From Nocardioides deserti (GTDB lineage: Bacteria; Actinomycetota; Actinomycetes; Propionibacteriales; Nocardioidaceae), in NCBI RefSeq assembly GCF_014266025.1, contig NZ_JACMYC010000005.1, positions 62,001 to 126,000 on the forward strand: 64,000 nt of DNA. Reading direction: 5' to 3'. Below the pieces are notes generated by a model. The model worked only from the letters and a program-made list of their open reading frames with translations. It did not search any database and was not told the origin of the DNA. The position numbers and the translations under genes were made by a program. Positions 44,423-54,007 of the stretch are shown piece by piece. How positions within the stretch are numbered: the stretch's first letter is position 1; each line of letters begins with the position of its first letter.

Positions 44423-45510
44423 CGCAGTCCGGCGGCCTCGGCCGCCGCGGTCACGTCCGCGTCGATGACGGTGTCGACGACGCTCTGCCCGCTGGCGGCG
44501 TACCCCTCGAGCGCGGTGGCGGTGTCCTTGAGCCCGTGGCCGGTGACGGTGATGGCGACCGTGCTGCCGGCGTACGACTCCCCGCCCGCGAGCTCCTGCA
44601 GCAGCCCGGCGATGCCGGCCGCCGAGGCGGGCTCGACGAAGACGCCGTCGCGCGCGGCGAGCTCGCGCTGGGCGGCGAGGATCGCGTCGTCGCTGACCGC
44701 GGCGAAGCGGCCACCGGACTCGTCGCGCGCCGCCTCGGCGAGCTTCCACGAGGCGGGGTTGCCGATCCGGATCGCGGTGGCCTTGGTCTCGGGATCGGGG
44801 AACGGCTCGCCGGTCACCAGCGGCGCCGCGCCCTCGGCCTGGAAGCCGCGCATGACCGGCCGTTTGGTGGCCATGCCGAGGTCGGCGTACTGGTTGTAGC
44901 CGAGCCAGTACGCCGAGACGTTGCCGGCGTTGCCGACCGGCAGTAGGTGGTAGTCGGGCGCGTCGCCGAGGAAGTCGACGATCTCGAACGCCGCGGTCTT
45001 CTGCCCCTCGAGGCGGACCGGGTTGACCGAGTTGACCAGGGCGACCGGGTAGTCCCAGGCGAGCTGGCGGGCCAGCGCGAGGCAGTCGTCGAAGTTGCCG
45101 CGCACCATGACGACCTGCCCGCCGTGCATGATCGCCTGCGCCATCTTGCCGGCGGCGATCTTGCCCTCGGGCACGAGCACGAGCGGCTTGAGGCCGGCCT
45201 TGGCGGCGTACGCCGCCATCGACGCCGACGTGTTGCCGGTCGAGGCGCAGACGACCGCCTCGGCGCCGTCGGCCTTGGCGACCGAGATCGCGGCGGTCAT
45301 GCCGCGGTCCTTGAAGGAGCCGGTGGGGTTGCTGCCCTCGACCTTGAGCCAGACCTCGGCCCCGGTGAGGCCGGAGAGCCACGCCGAGTGGACCAGCGGG
45401 GTGCCGCCCTCGCGGAGCGTGACCGCGGGCGTGCCCTCGGGGATCTCCAGCAGGTCGCGGTACTCCTCGATGACCCCCCGCCACTGGTGGGTGGCCGTGC
45501 GCGTGCTCAC
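44419..45510 (-). CDS. thrC: threonine synthase
   Basis: 363-aa PLP enzyme converting O-phosphohomoserine to threonine. PLP Lys67 in [11 protein letters not shown]; the phosphate-binding SVDSxGN-type loop reads [23 protein letters not shown] start overlapping the hom stop (GTGA). Confidence 0.96.
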   Translation of the reverse strand: MSTRTATHQWRGVIEEYRDLLEIPEGTPAVTLREGGTPLVHSAWLSGLTGAEVWLKVEGSNPTGSFKDRGMTAAISVAKADGAEAVVCASTGNTSASMAAYAAKAGLKPLVLVPEGKIAAGKMAQAIMHGGQVVMVRGNFDDCLALARQLAWDYPVALVNSVNPVRLEGQKTAAFEIVDFLGDAPDYHLLPVGNAGNVSAYWLGYNQYADLGMATKRPVMRGFQAEGAAPLVTGEPFPDPETKATAIRIGNPASWKLAEAARDESGGRFAAVSDDAILAAQRELAARDGVFVEPASAAGIAGLLQELAGGESYAGSTVAITVTGHGLKDTATALEGYAASGQSVVDTVIDADVTAAAEAAGLR

Positions 45511-46826
45511 TCCTGCTCCCCTTCCACCCGCATGGTCGACGTGACCTCGCGGACGATGTCCATGCCCCTCAGGTGCTCCACGGTCGCGCTCAGCTGCGCG
45601 TCGGTCGCCTCATGCGAGACCACCACGAGCTGGGCGTCGTCGTCGCGGCCCTCCTGGCGGACCGTCTGGATCGAGACGCCGTGCTCGGCGAACGCCGCGG
45701 CGACCGTCGCCAGCACGCCGGCGCGGTCGTCGACGTCGATCGCCACGTGGTAGCGCGTCCGGGTCTCCCCCATCGGCAGCACGGCGCGGTCGGCGTACGC
45801 CGACTCCCCGGCGCCGCGGGTCCGCGCGAGGCGGTTGCGGGCGACGGTCACGAGGTCGCCGAGGACCGCGGACGCGGTGGGCGAGCCGCCCGCGCCGGGA
45901 CCGTAGAACATCAGCTGGCCGGCGGCCTCGGACTCGACGAAGACCGCGTTGTAGGCCTCGCGGACCGACGCCAGCGGGTGCGAGCGCGGGATCATCGCGG
46001 GGTGGACACGGACGGCCACGGCCTCCTCGCCGCGGTCGTCCGCGCGCAGCTCGCAGATCGCCAGGAGCTTGACGACCGCGCCCATGTCGCGGGCCGACTG
46101 CACGTCGGCCGCCGTCACCTCGGAGATGCCCTCGCGGTGCACGTCGGAGGCGGTGACCCGGGAGTGGAACGCAAGCGAGGCGAGGATCGCGGCCTTCGCG
46201 GCCGCGTCGAAGCCCTCGACGTCGGCAGTCGGGTCGGCCTCGGCGTACCCCAGCTCCTGGGCCTCCTCGAGCGCCTCGGCGAAGCCGGCGCCGGAGGTGT
46301 CCATCTTGTCGAGGATGAAGTTCGTGGTGCCGTTGACGATGCCGAGCACCCGGGTGACCCGGTCGCCGGCGAGCGACTCGCGCAGCGGGCGCAGGATCGG
46401 GATGGCCCCGGCGACGGCGGCCTCGTAGTAGAGGTCGCGCCCGGCCTTCTCGGCGGCCTCGAAGAGCGTCGGGCCGTCCTCGGCGAGCAGCGCCTTGTTG
46501 GCGGAGACGACGCTGGCGCCGTTCTCCAGCGCGGCCAGGATCAGCGAGCGCGCCGGCTCGATCCCGCCGATGACCTCGACGACCAGGTCGACGTCGTCGC
46601 GGGTCACCAGCCCCGTCGCGTCGGTCGTCAGCAGGTCCGCGGGGACCTCCACCTCGCGCGGCGCGTCCAGCCGCCGCACCGCGACGCCCGCCAGCTCGAC
46701 CGGCACGCCCACCCGGGCCGCCAGGTCGCCGGACTGCTCCTGCAGCAGCCGCACCACCTGGGAGCCGACCGAGCCGCAGCCGAGCACCGCCACCCGGAGC
46801 TTGTCGGGTCGCTTGTCGCCCTCCAT
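45507..46826 (-). CDS. hom: homoserine dehydrogenase
   Basis: 439-aa enzyme reducing aspartate semialdehyde to homoserine. NAD(P) loop [17 protein letters not shown] at the start, catalytic-domain segments [14 protein letters not shown] and [24 protein letters not shown], and a C-terminal ACT domain (about 355-430) for allosteric threonine inhibition. ATG at 46826 overlaps the lysA TGA by one base; a GTG three bases earlier is also possible. Confidence 0.96.
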   Translation of the reverse strand: MEGDKRPDKLRVAVLGCGSVGSQVVRLLQEQSGDLAARVGVPVELAGVAVRRLDAPREVEVPADLLTTDATGLVTRDDVDLVVEVIGGIEPARSLILAALENGASVVSANKALLAEDGPTLFEAAEKAGRDLYYEAAVAGAIPILRPLRESLAGDRVTRVLGIVNGTTNFILDKMDTSGAGFAEALEEAQELGYAEADPTADVEGFDAAAKAAILASLAFHSRVTASDVHREGISEVTAADVQSARDMGAVVKLLAICELRADDRGEEAVAVRVHPAMIPRSHPLASVREAYNAVFVESEAAGQLMFYGPGAGGSPTASAVLGDLVTVARNRLARTRGAGESAYADRAVLPMGETRTRYHVAIDVDDRAGVLATVAAAFAEHGVSIQTVRQEGRDDDAQLVVVSHEATDAQLSATVEHLRGMDIVREVTSTMRVEGEQE

Positions 46827-48226
46827 CACAGATCACCCACGTCAGTCGCCAACAGGTCGTCCTCAGTCTCCCGCCGGACGAGGACGCGCGACGCCCCGTC
46901 CCGCACCGCGATCACCGGCGGGCGCAGGAGGTGGTTGTAGTTGGAGGCCATCGAGCGGCAGTAGGCGCCCGTGCCGGGCACCGCGACGAGGTCGCCCGGG
47001 GCGAGGTCGCCCGGCACGAACTCGTCCTTGACCACGATGTCGCCGGCCTCGCAGTGCTTGCCCACCACCCGGCCGAGCACCGGCTCGGCGTCGGAGCGGC
47101 GCGAGGCGAGCGTGCAGGAGTAGTCGGCGTCGTAGAGCGCGGTGCGGATGTTGTCGCTCATGCCGCCGTCGACCGAGACGTAGGTGCGCGAGGCGCCGCC
47201 GTCGAGGCTGACGTCCTTGACCGTGCCGACCTCGTAGACCGTGCACATCGACGGTCCGACGATCGCCCGGCCCGGCTCGATCGACAGTGCGGGCTGCGCG
47301 ATGCCGAGTGCCCGGCACTCGTGCTCGACGATCTTGGTCATCTCGGTCGCCAGCTGCGCGGGGTCCGCCGGGTCGTCCTGGGTCGTGTAGGCGATGCCGA
47401 AGCCGCCGCCGAGGTCCATCTCCGGCATCTCCACGCCGAGCTCCTCCGACACCCGCGCGTGGAGCGCCAGCACGCGACGCGCGGCCACCTCGAAGCCCGA
47501 CGAGTCGAAGATCTGGCTGCCGATGTGGGAGTGCAGGCCCCGCAGCTCGAGCGCCTCCGCGGCCGCCACGCGGCGTACCGCCTCGAGACCGTGGCCGGCG
47601 GTGATCGAGAACCCGAACTTCTGGTCCTCGTGGGCGGTGGCGATGTACTCGTGGGTGTGCGCCTCGACGCCGGCCGTCACCCGAACCATCACCGGCACGC
47701 GCGCGCCCTCCTCCGCCGCGATCCGCGCCAGCCGCTCGATCTCGGTGAAGGAGTCGACGACGACCCGGCCGACGCCGTTGCGCACGGCGCGGCGCAGCTC
47801 GCCCTCGGACTTGTTGTTGCCGTGGAACTCGACGCGGTCCATCGGGAACCCCGCGCGCTCGGCGACCGTCAGCTCGCCACCGCTGCAGACGTCGAGGGAG
47901 AGCCCCTCCTCCGCGATCCAGCGCGCGACGGCGACGGAGAGGAACGCCTTGCCGGCGTAGTAGACGTCGTACGCCGCGAACGCGTCGCGGAAGGCGCGGG
48001 CCCGGGTCCGGAAGTCGTCCTCGTCCAGGACGTACGCCGGCGAACCGTGCTCGGCGACCAGCTCGGTCAGCGGCACTCCGCCGACGGTCAGGACCCCCGC
48101 GTCGTCCTTGTGCGCGGTGGTCGACCACAGCTGGGGCACCAGGTCGTTGGGGTCGGCGGGCGTGCGCAGCCACGAAGGGCCGCGGAAGGCTCCGGGCGCG
48201 TGCGCCCACCCTGCTTCGTGCGTCAT
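46826..48226 (-). CDS. lysA: diaminopimelate decarboxylase
   Basis: 466-aa PLP enzyme, last step of lysine synthesis. PLP Lys93 (YYAGKAFLSVAVARW), HGNNKSEGELRRAV, GGGFGIAYT, EPGRAIVG, and CEAGDIV with the Cys from the partner subunit. Ten bp after argS. Grouping with hom-thrC-thrB makes an aspartate-family amino acid operon. Confidence 0.97.
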   Translation of the reverse strand: MTHEAGWAHAPGAFRGPSWLRTPADPNDLVPQLWSTTAHKDDAGVLTVGGVPLTELVAEHGSPAYVLDEDDFRTRARAFRDAFAAYDVYYAGKAFLSVAVARWIAEEGLSLDVCSGGELTVAERAGFPMDRVEFHGNNKSEGELRRAVRNGVGRVVVDSFTEIERLARIAAEEGARVPVMVRVTAGVEAHTHEYIATAHEDQKFGFSITAGHGLEAVRRVAAAEALELRGLHSHIGSQIFDSSGFEVAARRVLALHARVSEELGVEMPEMDLGGGFGIAYTTQDDPADPAQLATEMTKIVEHECRALGIAQPALSIEPGRAIVGPSMCTVYEVGTVKDVSLDGGASRTYVSVDGGMSDNIRTALYDADYSCTLASRRSDAEPVLGRVVGKHCEAGDIVVKDEFVPGDLAPGDLVAVPGTGAYCRSMASNYNHLLRPPVIAVRDGASRVLVRRETEDDLLATDVGDL

Positions 48227-48236
48227 CGGGTCGTCC

Positions 48237-49892
48237 TCACATGCGCTCGGGGGCGGACACGCCGAGCAGGCCCAGGCCGTTGGCCAGGACCGTGCGCGTC
48301 GCCTGGACCAGCAGCAGGCGCGCCCGGTGCAGGTCGGTGGTCTCCTCGTCGCCCATCGGCAGGACGCGGCAGCTGTCGTAGAAGCGGTGGTAGGTGCCGG
48401 CCAGCTCCTCGAGGTAGCGGGCGACGCGGTGCGGTCCGCGCAGCTCGGCGGCCGCGGTCACCACCCGCGGGAACTCCGCGAGGGCGCGCAGCAGCACGCC
48501 CTCCTTCTCGTGGGTCAGCAGCTCGGGGTGCGAGGCCGCCTCGACGCCGAGGTCGGCGGCGTTGCGCAGCAGGCTCGAGACCCGGGCGTGGGCGTACTGC
48601 ACCGTGAACACCGGGTTGTCGTTGGTCGCCTTGGCCCACAGGTCCAGGTCGAGGTCGATGTTGGAGTCCGAGCTGTAGCGGGCCAGCGCGTAGCGCGCGG
48701 CGTCCACCCCGATCGCCTCGACCAGGTCGTCGATGGTCACGACCGTGCCGGCCCGCTTCGACATCCGCATCGGCTGGCCGTCGCGGAGCAGGTTGACCAT
48801 CTGGCCGATGAGGATCTCGAGGTTCGTGCCCGGCTGGTCACCGAAGGCGGCGCACATCGCGTTCATCCGGCCGACGTAGCCGTGGTGGTCCGCGCCGAGC
48901 ATGATCAGGCAGCGGTCGAAGCCGCGCTCGCGCTTGTCGAGGTAGTAGGCGAGGTCGCCGGACAGGTAGGCGCCCTGGCCGTCGGACTTGATGATCACCC
49001 GGTCCTTGTCGTCACCGAACTTCTCGGTGGCCAGCCACACGGCGCCGTCCTGCTCGTAGACGTTGCCGAGCTCGCGCAGCCGCGCGACCGCCCGGTCGAC
49101 CGCGCCACTGCGGTGCAGCTCGTCCTCGTGGAAGAAGACGTCGAAGTCCACGCCGAACTCGTGGAGGCTCTTCTTGATCTCCTCGAACATCATGTCGACG
49201 CCGACCGCGCGGAAGACCTCCTGCGCCTCCTCGTCGCCCAGCCCGAGGACGTCGGGGCGCTGCTCGACGATGGCGCGCGCGATGTCGTGGATGTACTGCC
49301 CGCCGTAGCCGTCCTCCGGCGTCGGCTCGCCCTTGGCCGCCGCGAGCAGCGAGCCGCTGAACCGGTCGATCTGGCTGCCGTGGTCGTTGAAGTAGTACTC
49401 CCGGGTGACCTGCGCGCCGGTCATCGTGAAGATCCGCCCGAGCGCGTCACCGACCGCAGCCCACCGCACGCCGCCGATGTGAATCGGACCGGTGGGGTTG
49501 GCCGAGACGAACTCGAGGTTGATCCGCTCCCCGCGGAACGCGTCGGAGGCGCCGTACCGCTCCCCCGCCGCGACGATCTCGGCCGCCACCTGGCCCTGGG
49601 CACCGGCCTCGACGGTGATGTTGAGGAAGCCCGGGCCCGCGACCTCCACGCCGCCGATGCCGTCGGAGGCGCGCAGCCGCTCGGCGAGCAGCTCGCCCAG
49701 GGCGCGCGGGTTGGTGCCGGCCTTCTTCGCCAGCTGCAGCGCGACGTTGGTGGCGTAGTCGCCGTGGCCCTTCTGGCGCGGCCGCTCGACGGTGACCTCG
49801 CTGGGTACGCCGTCGGGCAGGGCGAGGTCGCCCTGCTCGACGAGGGCCGTCAGGCCGTCGACGATGGTCGTGGAGAGCTGCGCCGGAGTCAC
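48237..49892 (-). CDS. argS: arginyl-tRNA synthetase
   Basis: 551-aa class I synthetase. N-terminal Add-1 domain (1-115), catalytic domain with [12 protein letters not shown] (130-141, HIGH motif) and MRMSKRAGT as KMSKS counterpart, C-terminal DALR anticodon domain ending [25 protein letters not shown] start. First gene of the amino acid operon; tRNA-Arg(CCG) lies 92 bp away on the other strand. Confidence 0.97.
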   Translation of the reverse strand: MTPAQLSTTIVDGLTALVEQGDLALPDGVPSEVTVERPRQKGHGDYATNVALQLAKKAGTNPRALGELLAERLRASDGIGGVEVAGPGFLNITVEAGAQGQVAAEIVAAGERYGASDAFRGERINLEFVSANPTGPIHIGGVRWAAVGDALGRIFTMTGAQVTREYYFNDHGSQIDRFSGSLLAAAKGEPTPEDGYGGQYIHDIARAIVEQRPDVLGLGDEEAQEVFRAVGVDMMFEEIKKSLHEFGVDFDVFFHEDELHRSGAVDRAVARLRELGNVYEQDGAVWLATEKFGDDKDRVIIKSDGQGAYLSGDLAYYLDKRERGFDRCLIMLGADHHGYVGRMNAMCAAFGDQPGTNLEILIGQMVNLLRDGQPMRMSKRAGTVVTIDDLVEAIGVDAARYALARYSSDSNIDLDLDLWAKATNDNPVFTVQYAHARVSSLLRNAADLGVEAASHPELLTHEKEGVLLRALAEFPRVVTAAAELRGPHRVARYLEELAGTYHRFYDSCRVLPMGDEETTDLHRARLLLVQATRTVLANGLGLLGVSAPERM

Positions 49893-49984
49893 CGTCCAAG
49901 CCTATCGGCGGGCACCGGTTTCTCCCGCACGGCCGGGGGCGGGTACGGTTCCACCGCGCACGCCGGCGACGCCGGTGGCGCGAT

Positions 49985-50057
49985 GCCTCCGTAGCTCAGG
50001 GGATAGAGCACTGGTTTCCGGTACCAGGTGTCGCAGGTTCGAATCCTGCCGGAGGCG
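49985..50057 (+). tRNA. tRNA-Arg (anticodon CCG)
   Basis: 73-nt cloverleaf. Acceptor GCCTCCG pairs with CGGAGGC, discriminator G; D-arm GCTC/GAGC; anticodon stem CTGGT/ACCAG with loop TTCCGGT, anticodon CCG reading CGG; T-arm GCAGG-TTCGAAT-CCTGC. CCA is not encoded. Divergent from argS. Confidence 0.97.
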
Positions 50058-50077
50058 CCCGCACGACCTAGCACAGG

Positions 50078-50110
50078 AACGGCCTCCCGGCATCGTCCGA
50101 GGGGCCGTTT
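50078..50110 (+). terminator. terminator after tRNA-Arg
   Basis: AACGGCC (50078-50084) pairs with GGCCGTT (50103-50109), followed by T and a CGTCGTC stretch, 21 nt after the tRNA. Confidence 0.55.
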
Positions 50111-50359
50111 CGTCGTCTCCGACCGCCGTTCCCGGCCACCTCGGACCTCGCTGTCTAGACACATCGACGTCACAGGCATGACCGACGTAACAAAGGCGCA
50201 CGCTCCCCGTTGCAGGCGTGAGGCGGCTTCCCCGGGCCGTCTCTCGGAGGGCAGGCCCCGGCTGGTCCCCCGGCCACGGACCCCTGCGGTCCCGCCACCA
50301 GGATCCGACGTCGCCCGGCCGGGGAGGGTCGAGCGGCGCGAGCTACGAAAGCAGGAAAC
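50111..50359 (+). promoter_or_regulatory. upstream region of secreted-protein gene
   Basis: No gene. A direct repeat CGACGT[C/A]ACA occurs at 50165-50174 and 50183-50192, 18 bp apart, possibly two binding half-sites. A GC-rich stretch follows (50210-50330) that could fold, then AGGAAAC at the ribosome site. I could not match it to a known riboswitch class. Confidence 0.35.
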
Positions 50360-51802
50360 GTGAACAAGACCCTGAGCAGGGCGATCGCGGTCACCGCGGT
50401 CAGCGCGGCCGGCCTCGCCGGCACCCTCGCCGTGACCCCCACGGCCACCGCCGAGACCGGCTCCCGAGCCGCCGTCTCCGCCCCCGCCGGCAAGCTCACC
50501 GACTCCGGCCGCCTCGAGAAGACCGGCTTCGGCTACAAGGCCGACGTCTTCGGCACCAAGCTGCTGCTCGAGGGCGTCGAGCTCCGTGCGCTCAAGGGCG
50601 GCTACGCCCAGCAGCGCTGCACCACGATGGCCGGTCGCGTCGCCGAGAAGCGCTCCATCCTCGCGCCGCTCGACGAGATCACCGACGGCCTCCTGCCCGA
50701 GGGCCTCATCGACCTCTCGGTCACCAAGCAGACCTCCGAGACCTACAAGCAGGGCAACCGCACCGGCGTCCGCGGCGTCAGCACCGTCGGCGACGTGACC
50801 ATCGGCGGCCTCGAGCTGCCGGGCCTCGGCAAGCTGCCCAAGCTGAAGATCGAGGGCCTCCAGTCGGTCGCCGACGCGTTCCACGCCAACGGCAAGTTCG
50901 GTCACGAGGAGTCCTTCGGCTTCAAGGGCATCTCGCTGGACTACGAGGGCTCGGTCGTCGAGGGCACCCCGCTGGCGATGCTGCTCGACATCCTCAACCA
51001 GGTCACCGCGCCGGTCTCCCAGATCGTCAACCAGGTCATCGGCCTGCTGCGGAGCCTCGGCCCCGGCGGCATGATCGAGATCCCTGGCCTCGGCGGCATC
51101 GGCCTCGGCTCCTCGTCCGGCAAGGCGAACGGCAAGCAGGGCATCTCCGAGGCGTACGCCCTCAAGGTCCTCATCAACGCCACCGGCAACAACACCATGC
51201 TGCAGCTCGGTCGGGCCCGCACCGCGATCTCCAAGGCCGGCCCCGCGGGCGTCTTCCGCGGCACCGCCACCGGAGCGAACATCCTCGGCGACATCCCGCT
51301 GCTCAACGTCGGCAACCTCGGCCAGCGCTCCATCCCGTGCGGTGGCACCAACGGCAAGGTGCAGACCACCAAGGCCGCGGACTACAGCCTGCTCGGCGGC
51401 CTGGTCAACGTCACCGGCGTGACCTACAAGACCATGGGCAAGTACGGCAAGGGCAAGGCCGCCCGCGCGCTCATCGGCACCGACCTCGGCACCATCACCG
51501 TCCCGACCCTCAACCTCGAGGTGAAGGGTCTGTCCTCGCTGGTGAACCTCAAGCGATCGGCGAAGTCCGCCAAGGTCAAGCCGACCGTCACCACGAAGTA
51601 CCTGGACATCGTGCACAACGGCAAGCCGGTCACGCTCAAGGCCGGCGAACAGTACGACCTGGGCGACGACAACTTCCTGAACTTCCGGAAGCTGTTCGAC
51701 CGGACCTTCCACGGCACCGGCGTCCACGGCCTGCAGCTGAACCTCGCGGGCATCGGCCTGCTCGACCTGGCGTCGTCCTCGGGCCGCATCTTCCCCCGCT
51801 GA
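50360..51802 (+). CDS. secreted protein, choice-of-anchor P-like, function unknown
   Basis: 480 aa. Signal peptide MNKTLSRAIAVTAVSAAGLAG with TATA-ETG as likely cleavage region. The mature protein is rich in Gly, Lys, Leu and Thr, with beta-type stretches (GFGYKADVFGTKLLLEGVELR, KGLSSLVNLKRSAKSAKVKP) and only two Cys residues (about 86 and 320). It vaguely resembles choice-of-anchor P family proteins. There is no LPXTG or transmembrane tail at the end (DLASSSGRIFPR), so it is probably released or wall-associated. GTG start with AGGAAAC. Stands alone between two terminators. Confidence 0.7.
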   Translation: MNKTLSRAIAVTAVSAAGLAGTLAVTPTATAETGSRAAVSAPAGKLTDSGRLEKTGFGYKADVFGTKLLLEGVELRALKGGYAQQRCTTMAGRVAEKRSILAPLDEITDGLLPEGLIDLSVTKQTSETYKQGNRTGVRGVSTVGDVTIGGLELPGLGKLPKLKIEGLQSVADAFHANGKFGHEESFGFKGISLDYEGSVVEGTPLAMLLDILNQVTAPVSQIVNQVIGLLRSLGPGGMIEIPGLGGIGLGSSSGKANGKQGISEAYALKVLINATGNNTMLQLGRARTAISKAGPAGVFRGTATGANILGDIPLLNVGNLGQRSIPCGGTNGKVQTTKAADYSLLGGLVNVTGVTYKTMGKYGKGKAARALIGTDLGTITVPTLNLEVKGLSSLVNLKRSAKSAKVKPTVTTKYLDIVHNGKPVTLKAGEQYDLGDDNFLNFRKLFDRTFHGTGVHGLQLNLAGIGLLDLASSSGRIFPR

Positions 51803-51844
51803 CGTCACCGCACCACCTGCTCCACGCTCCACCGATCCACGGCA

Positions 51845-51882
51845 CACCGGGCCGGTCCCTCCCTCGAGGGGCTGGCCCGGTG
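51845..51882 (+). terminator. terminator after secreted-protein gene
   Basis: CACCGGGCC (51845-51853) pairs with GGCCCGGTG (51874-51882); the loop holds a further CCCTCGAGGG palindrome. 43 nt after the stop, followed by GCCGTTTCGCTC. Confidence 0.75.
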
Positions 51883-52162
51883 GCCGTTTCGCTCGAGTCC
51901 CCCGGCCGCCGCCGCGCCGGAGGACGGCCGCGGACCCGGTACGCCGCGCGGGTCGGGGCCGGAGGCGGCCGCCGGAGGGAGGGGGCGCCCCGGCGAACGT
52001 CAAGGCGACCCCGACGGCCTGGAGGAGCGAAGCCGGGGGAAGGCCCCCTCGGGAGCAAGTGAGCCGGGCGGCCCCGGACCGCAGGCGGACGCCGCAGGCC
52101 CCGACCCCCACACGGCGCATCCCCGACCCGCAGCCGTGGCACAGGCCCCGGTGGGCTCACGG
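51883..52162. other. gene-free GC-rich spacer
   Basis: 280 bp of very GC-rich sequence with open frames in several phases but no family-like protein, ribosome site or clear hairpin beyond short GC stems. I see nothing functional in it apart from the repeat that follows. Confidence 0.5.
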
Positions 52163-52208
52163 GGTCTCGACACGCTCAGGCCTTGGCGGCCTTCGCTGCT
52201 CAACCAGC
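52163..52208. repeat. interspersed GGTTGAG...GTCTCGACAC-type intergenic repeat
   Basis: GGTCTCGACACGCTC, a short AGGCC/GGCCT hairpin, then CGCTGCTCAACCAGC. Sequences of the form CTGGTTGAGCAGCG...GTGTCGAGACC are, from memory, dispersed between genes in Nocardioides and relatives. Partial relatives begin at 5041 (GTGGTTGAGACC) and 20781 (CGCTGGTTGAG) in this window, in each case downstream of a gene, so the repeat may help end transcripts. Confidence 0.6.
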
Positions 52209-52225
52209 CGGTGGGCGGGCGTTGG

Positions 52226-53146
52226 TCAGCAGCGGCGGAGGAAGGCGTCGGAGCGGGCGGCGGCGCCGTAGCGGCGGGCCTGGGCAACGTTCGGGCGGAC
52301 GATGGAGGCGCCGCGGACGTTGCCGATGGAGCCGCCGAGCACGCAGGTGGTCACCTTCGCCGGGTCGACGTGGGCGAGCGCCTGCGCGAACCGGAAGAGC
52401 TCGCCGGGCGGGAGGTCGGTGTGCAGGTGCTGCATGACCGTGAGCACGCCGCGCTCCACGAAGCCGGGCTCGTCGGCGCGGGCGCGGACCGTCTGCTGGA
52501 TGCCGCGCAGGACCCGCTGCTGGTTGGCGGAGCGGTCGAAGTCGCCGCCGGCGAGGGTCTTGCGGATGCGCGCGAACGCCATGGCGCCGTATCCGTCGAC
52601 CTTGATCCGACCGCGCGCGAAGCCGAGCGGCTTGAGGTCGTCGTCGGAGAAGCGGCGCGGGTTGCGGACGTGGATGCCACCGATGTCGTCGACCATGTCC
52701 TCGAAGAACGGGAAGCGGGTGACGAAGACGTACTCCGGCTGCACCCCCACCAGGTTGCCGACCGTGCGGCCCATCAGCGCGGGACCGCCGTAGGTCAGCG
52801 CCGAGTTGACCCGCCCGTGGCCGTGGCCGGGGATCGGCACCCAGGAGTCGCGGGGCACGCCGATCGCGACGGCCGAGCCGGTGCGGGTGTTGAGGCCGAC
52901 CAACTGGATCGCGTCGCCGCGCGAGCGCAGCATCGGCTGGCCCGGGCGCGCGTCCGACCCCACGGAGAGCACCCAGATGACGTCCTGGTCGCGGACCGCG
53001 ACGCCGTCGGCGCGCTCGACCTTCACCAGCGCGACGTCGGTGGGGTGGACGGCCGCGTCGGGCACGACGAGAGCCGCGGCGGCGAGCACGAGAGCGAGCG
53101 CACCGGTGCGCAGCGTGCGCCGGACCTTCCGGAACGGAGCGGGCAT
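52226..53146 (-). CDS. LytR-CpsA-Psr (LCP) family protein
   Basis: 306 aa. N-terminal signal/anchor (about 14-35), then an LCP domain that in relatives attaches glycopolymers to peptidoglycan: VLSVGSDARPG, RSRGDAIQLVGLNTRTG (75-90), IGVPRDSWVPIPGHGHGRVNSALTYGG (95-121), GGIHVRNPRRFSD and FARIRKTLAGGDFDRSANQQRVLRGI (191-216). The Asp/Arg residues that hold the polyprenyl phosphate are in place. The ATG shares one base with the stop of the lipoprotein gene. Confidence 0.9.
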   Translation of the reverse strand: MPAPFRKVRRTLRTGALALVLAAAALVVPDAAVHPTDVALVKVERADGVAVRDQDVIWVLSVGSDARPGQPMLRSRGDAIQLVGLNTRTGSAVAIGVPRDSWVPIPGHGHGRVNSALTYGGPALMGRTVGNLVGVQPEYVFVTRFPFFEDMVDDIGGIHVRNPRRFSDDDLKPLGFARGRIKVDGYGAMAFARIRKTLAGGDFDRSANQQRVLRGIQQTVRARADEPGFVERGVLTVMQHLHTDLPPGELFRFAQALAHVDPAKVTTCVLGGSIGNVRGASIVRPNVAQARRYGAAARSDAFLRRC

Positions 53147-53796
53147 CAGGACCTCCCCCGGGAGACGTCGTAGCCGAAGACCTGCCAGCCACCGTTGCGC
53201 CAGGTCAGGTAGAGCCGGCCCTGGACGCGGTCGCGGCGCTGGACCTTGCCGCGGGTGTCGAAGACCAGCAGCACCCGACCGGTCACCGCGACCGGCCGGC
53301 CGCGGACGGCGAGCACGTCGAGCCGGAGCTCGCGGCGGCGTACGTCGACGGCGCTGATGCGGCCGGCGAGAGCGACGTTGGTCATCAGGCGCAGGTCGCG
53401 GCGGGCCTCGTCCTTCGCCCCGCTGCTGAAGCCCGGGAACGCCTGGCGGAACCCGCCGGAGCGCGGGAAGTCGCCGCCGACGTACGCGGCGTCCAGCCAC
53501 CCGTCCACGACCCGGCCCACCGCCCGCTTGAGCCGCTTGCGCCGCTCAGCGGGCAGCCGACCGGTCACCTCGCCGATCGTCACCGTCGTCGGCACCGTCG
53601 TCTCCGCCGACCGGACGACCGCAGCCTCGCGGTGGCCGGCAGGGCGGGCCTCCGCCGCCGGCTCGGCGTCGTCGGAGCAGGCCGCGAGACCGAGGGTCAT
53701 CACCAGGGTCATCGCGAGGGCCAGGGCCGGCGTCGCGACGGACGGCAGCCGCCGGCCGGAGCGGCGTCCCGCGCGGTCGCGGGGGGTGGGGGGCAT
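53146..53796 (-). CDS. lipoprotein of unknown function, LCP partner
   Basis: 216 aa with a lipoprotein signal: basic Arg-rich start, hydrophobic ALALAMTLVMTLG and lipobox LAAC (Cys about 40). The mature domain (about 80-216) is beta-rich, with GWLDAAYVGGDFPRSGGFRQAFPGFSSGAKDEARRDL and a C-terminal RLYLTWRNGGWQVFGYDVSRGRS; the last part looks like a nuclear-transport-factor-like or Mce-associated fold but I cannot assign it. TGATG overlap with the LCP gene implies a joint job at the cell envelope. Confidence 0.75.
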   Translation of the reverse strand: MPPTPRDRAGRRSGRRLPSVATPALALAMTLVMTLGLAACSDDAEPAAEARPAGHREAAVVRSAETTVPTTVTIGEVTGRLPAERRKRLKRAVGRVVDGWLDAAYVGGDFPRSGGFRQAFPGFSSGAKDEARRDLRLMTNVALAGRISAVDVRRRELRLDVLAVRGRPVAVTGRVLLVFDTRGKVQRRDRVQGRLYLTWRNGGWQVFGYDVSRGRS

Positions 53797-54007
53797 CGCT
53801 GGTCCGCTCCCTGAAGTGTTGTAAGTCAGTCGGTCCGGCCCATGTTCACCCGGCTTCCGCCCCGGCTCGCAACCGGCGGTGGTGTGGATCCGGTCATACC
53901 TTGCATCACAGGCGACCCTGACCGGCGCATTTGCTTCGGTGGGGGACTAGCCTTGGCTCCCGACACCCCACCCCCGCGCGCTCACTTTGGAAGAGGCGAA
54001 GCAAGTC

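Noticed and set aside
50111..50359. c-di-AMP (ydaO-type) riboswitch before the secreted protein gene
   Set aside because: Actinobacterial secreted proteins often have one, but the conserved GGGGGACCCAGGT-like core is not present.
53987..54007. TTG start for kgd
   Set aside because: TTG at 53987 has no ribosome site, while the GTG at 54008 is preceded by GAAGAGG and gives the family-like start.
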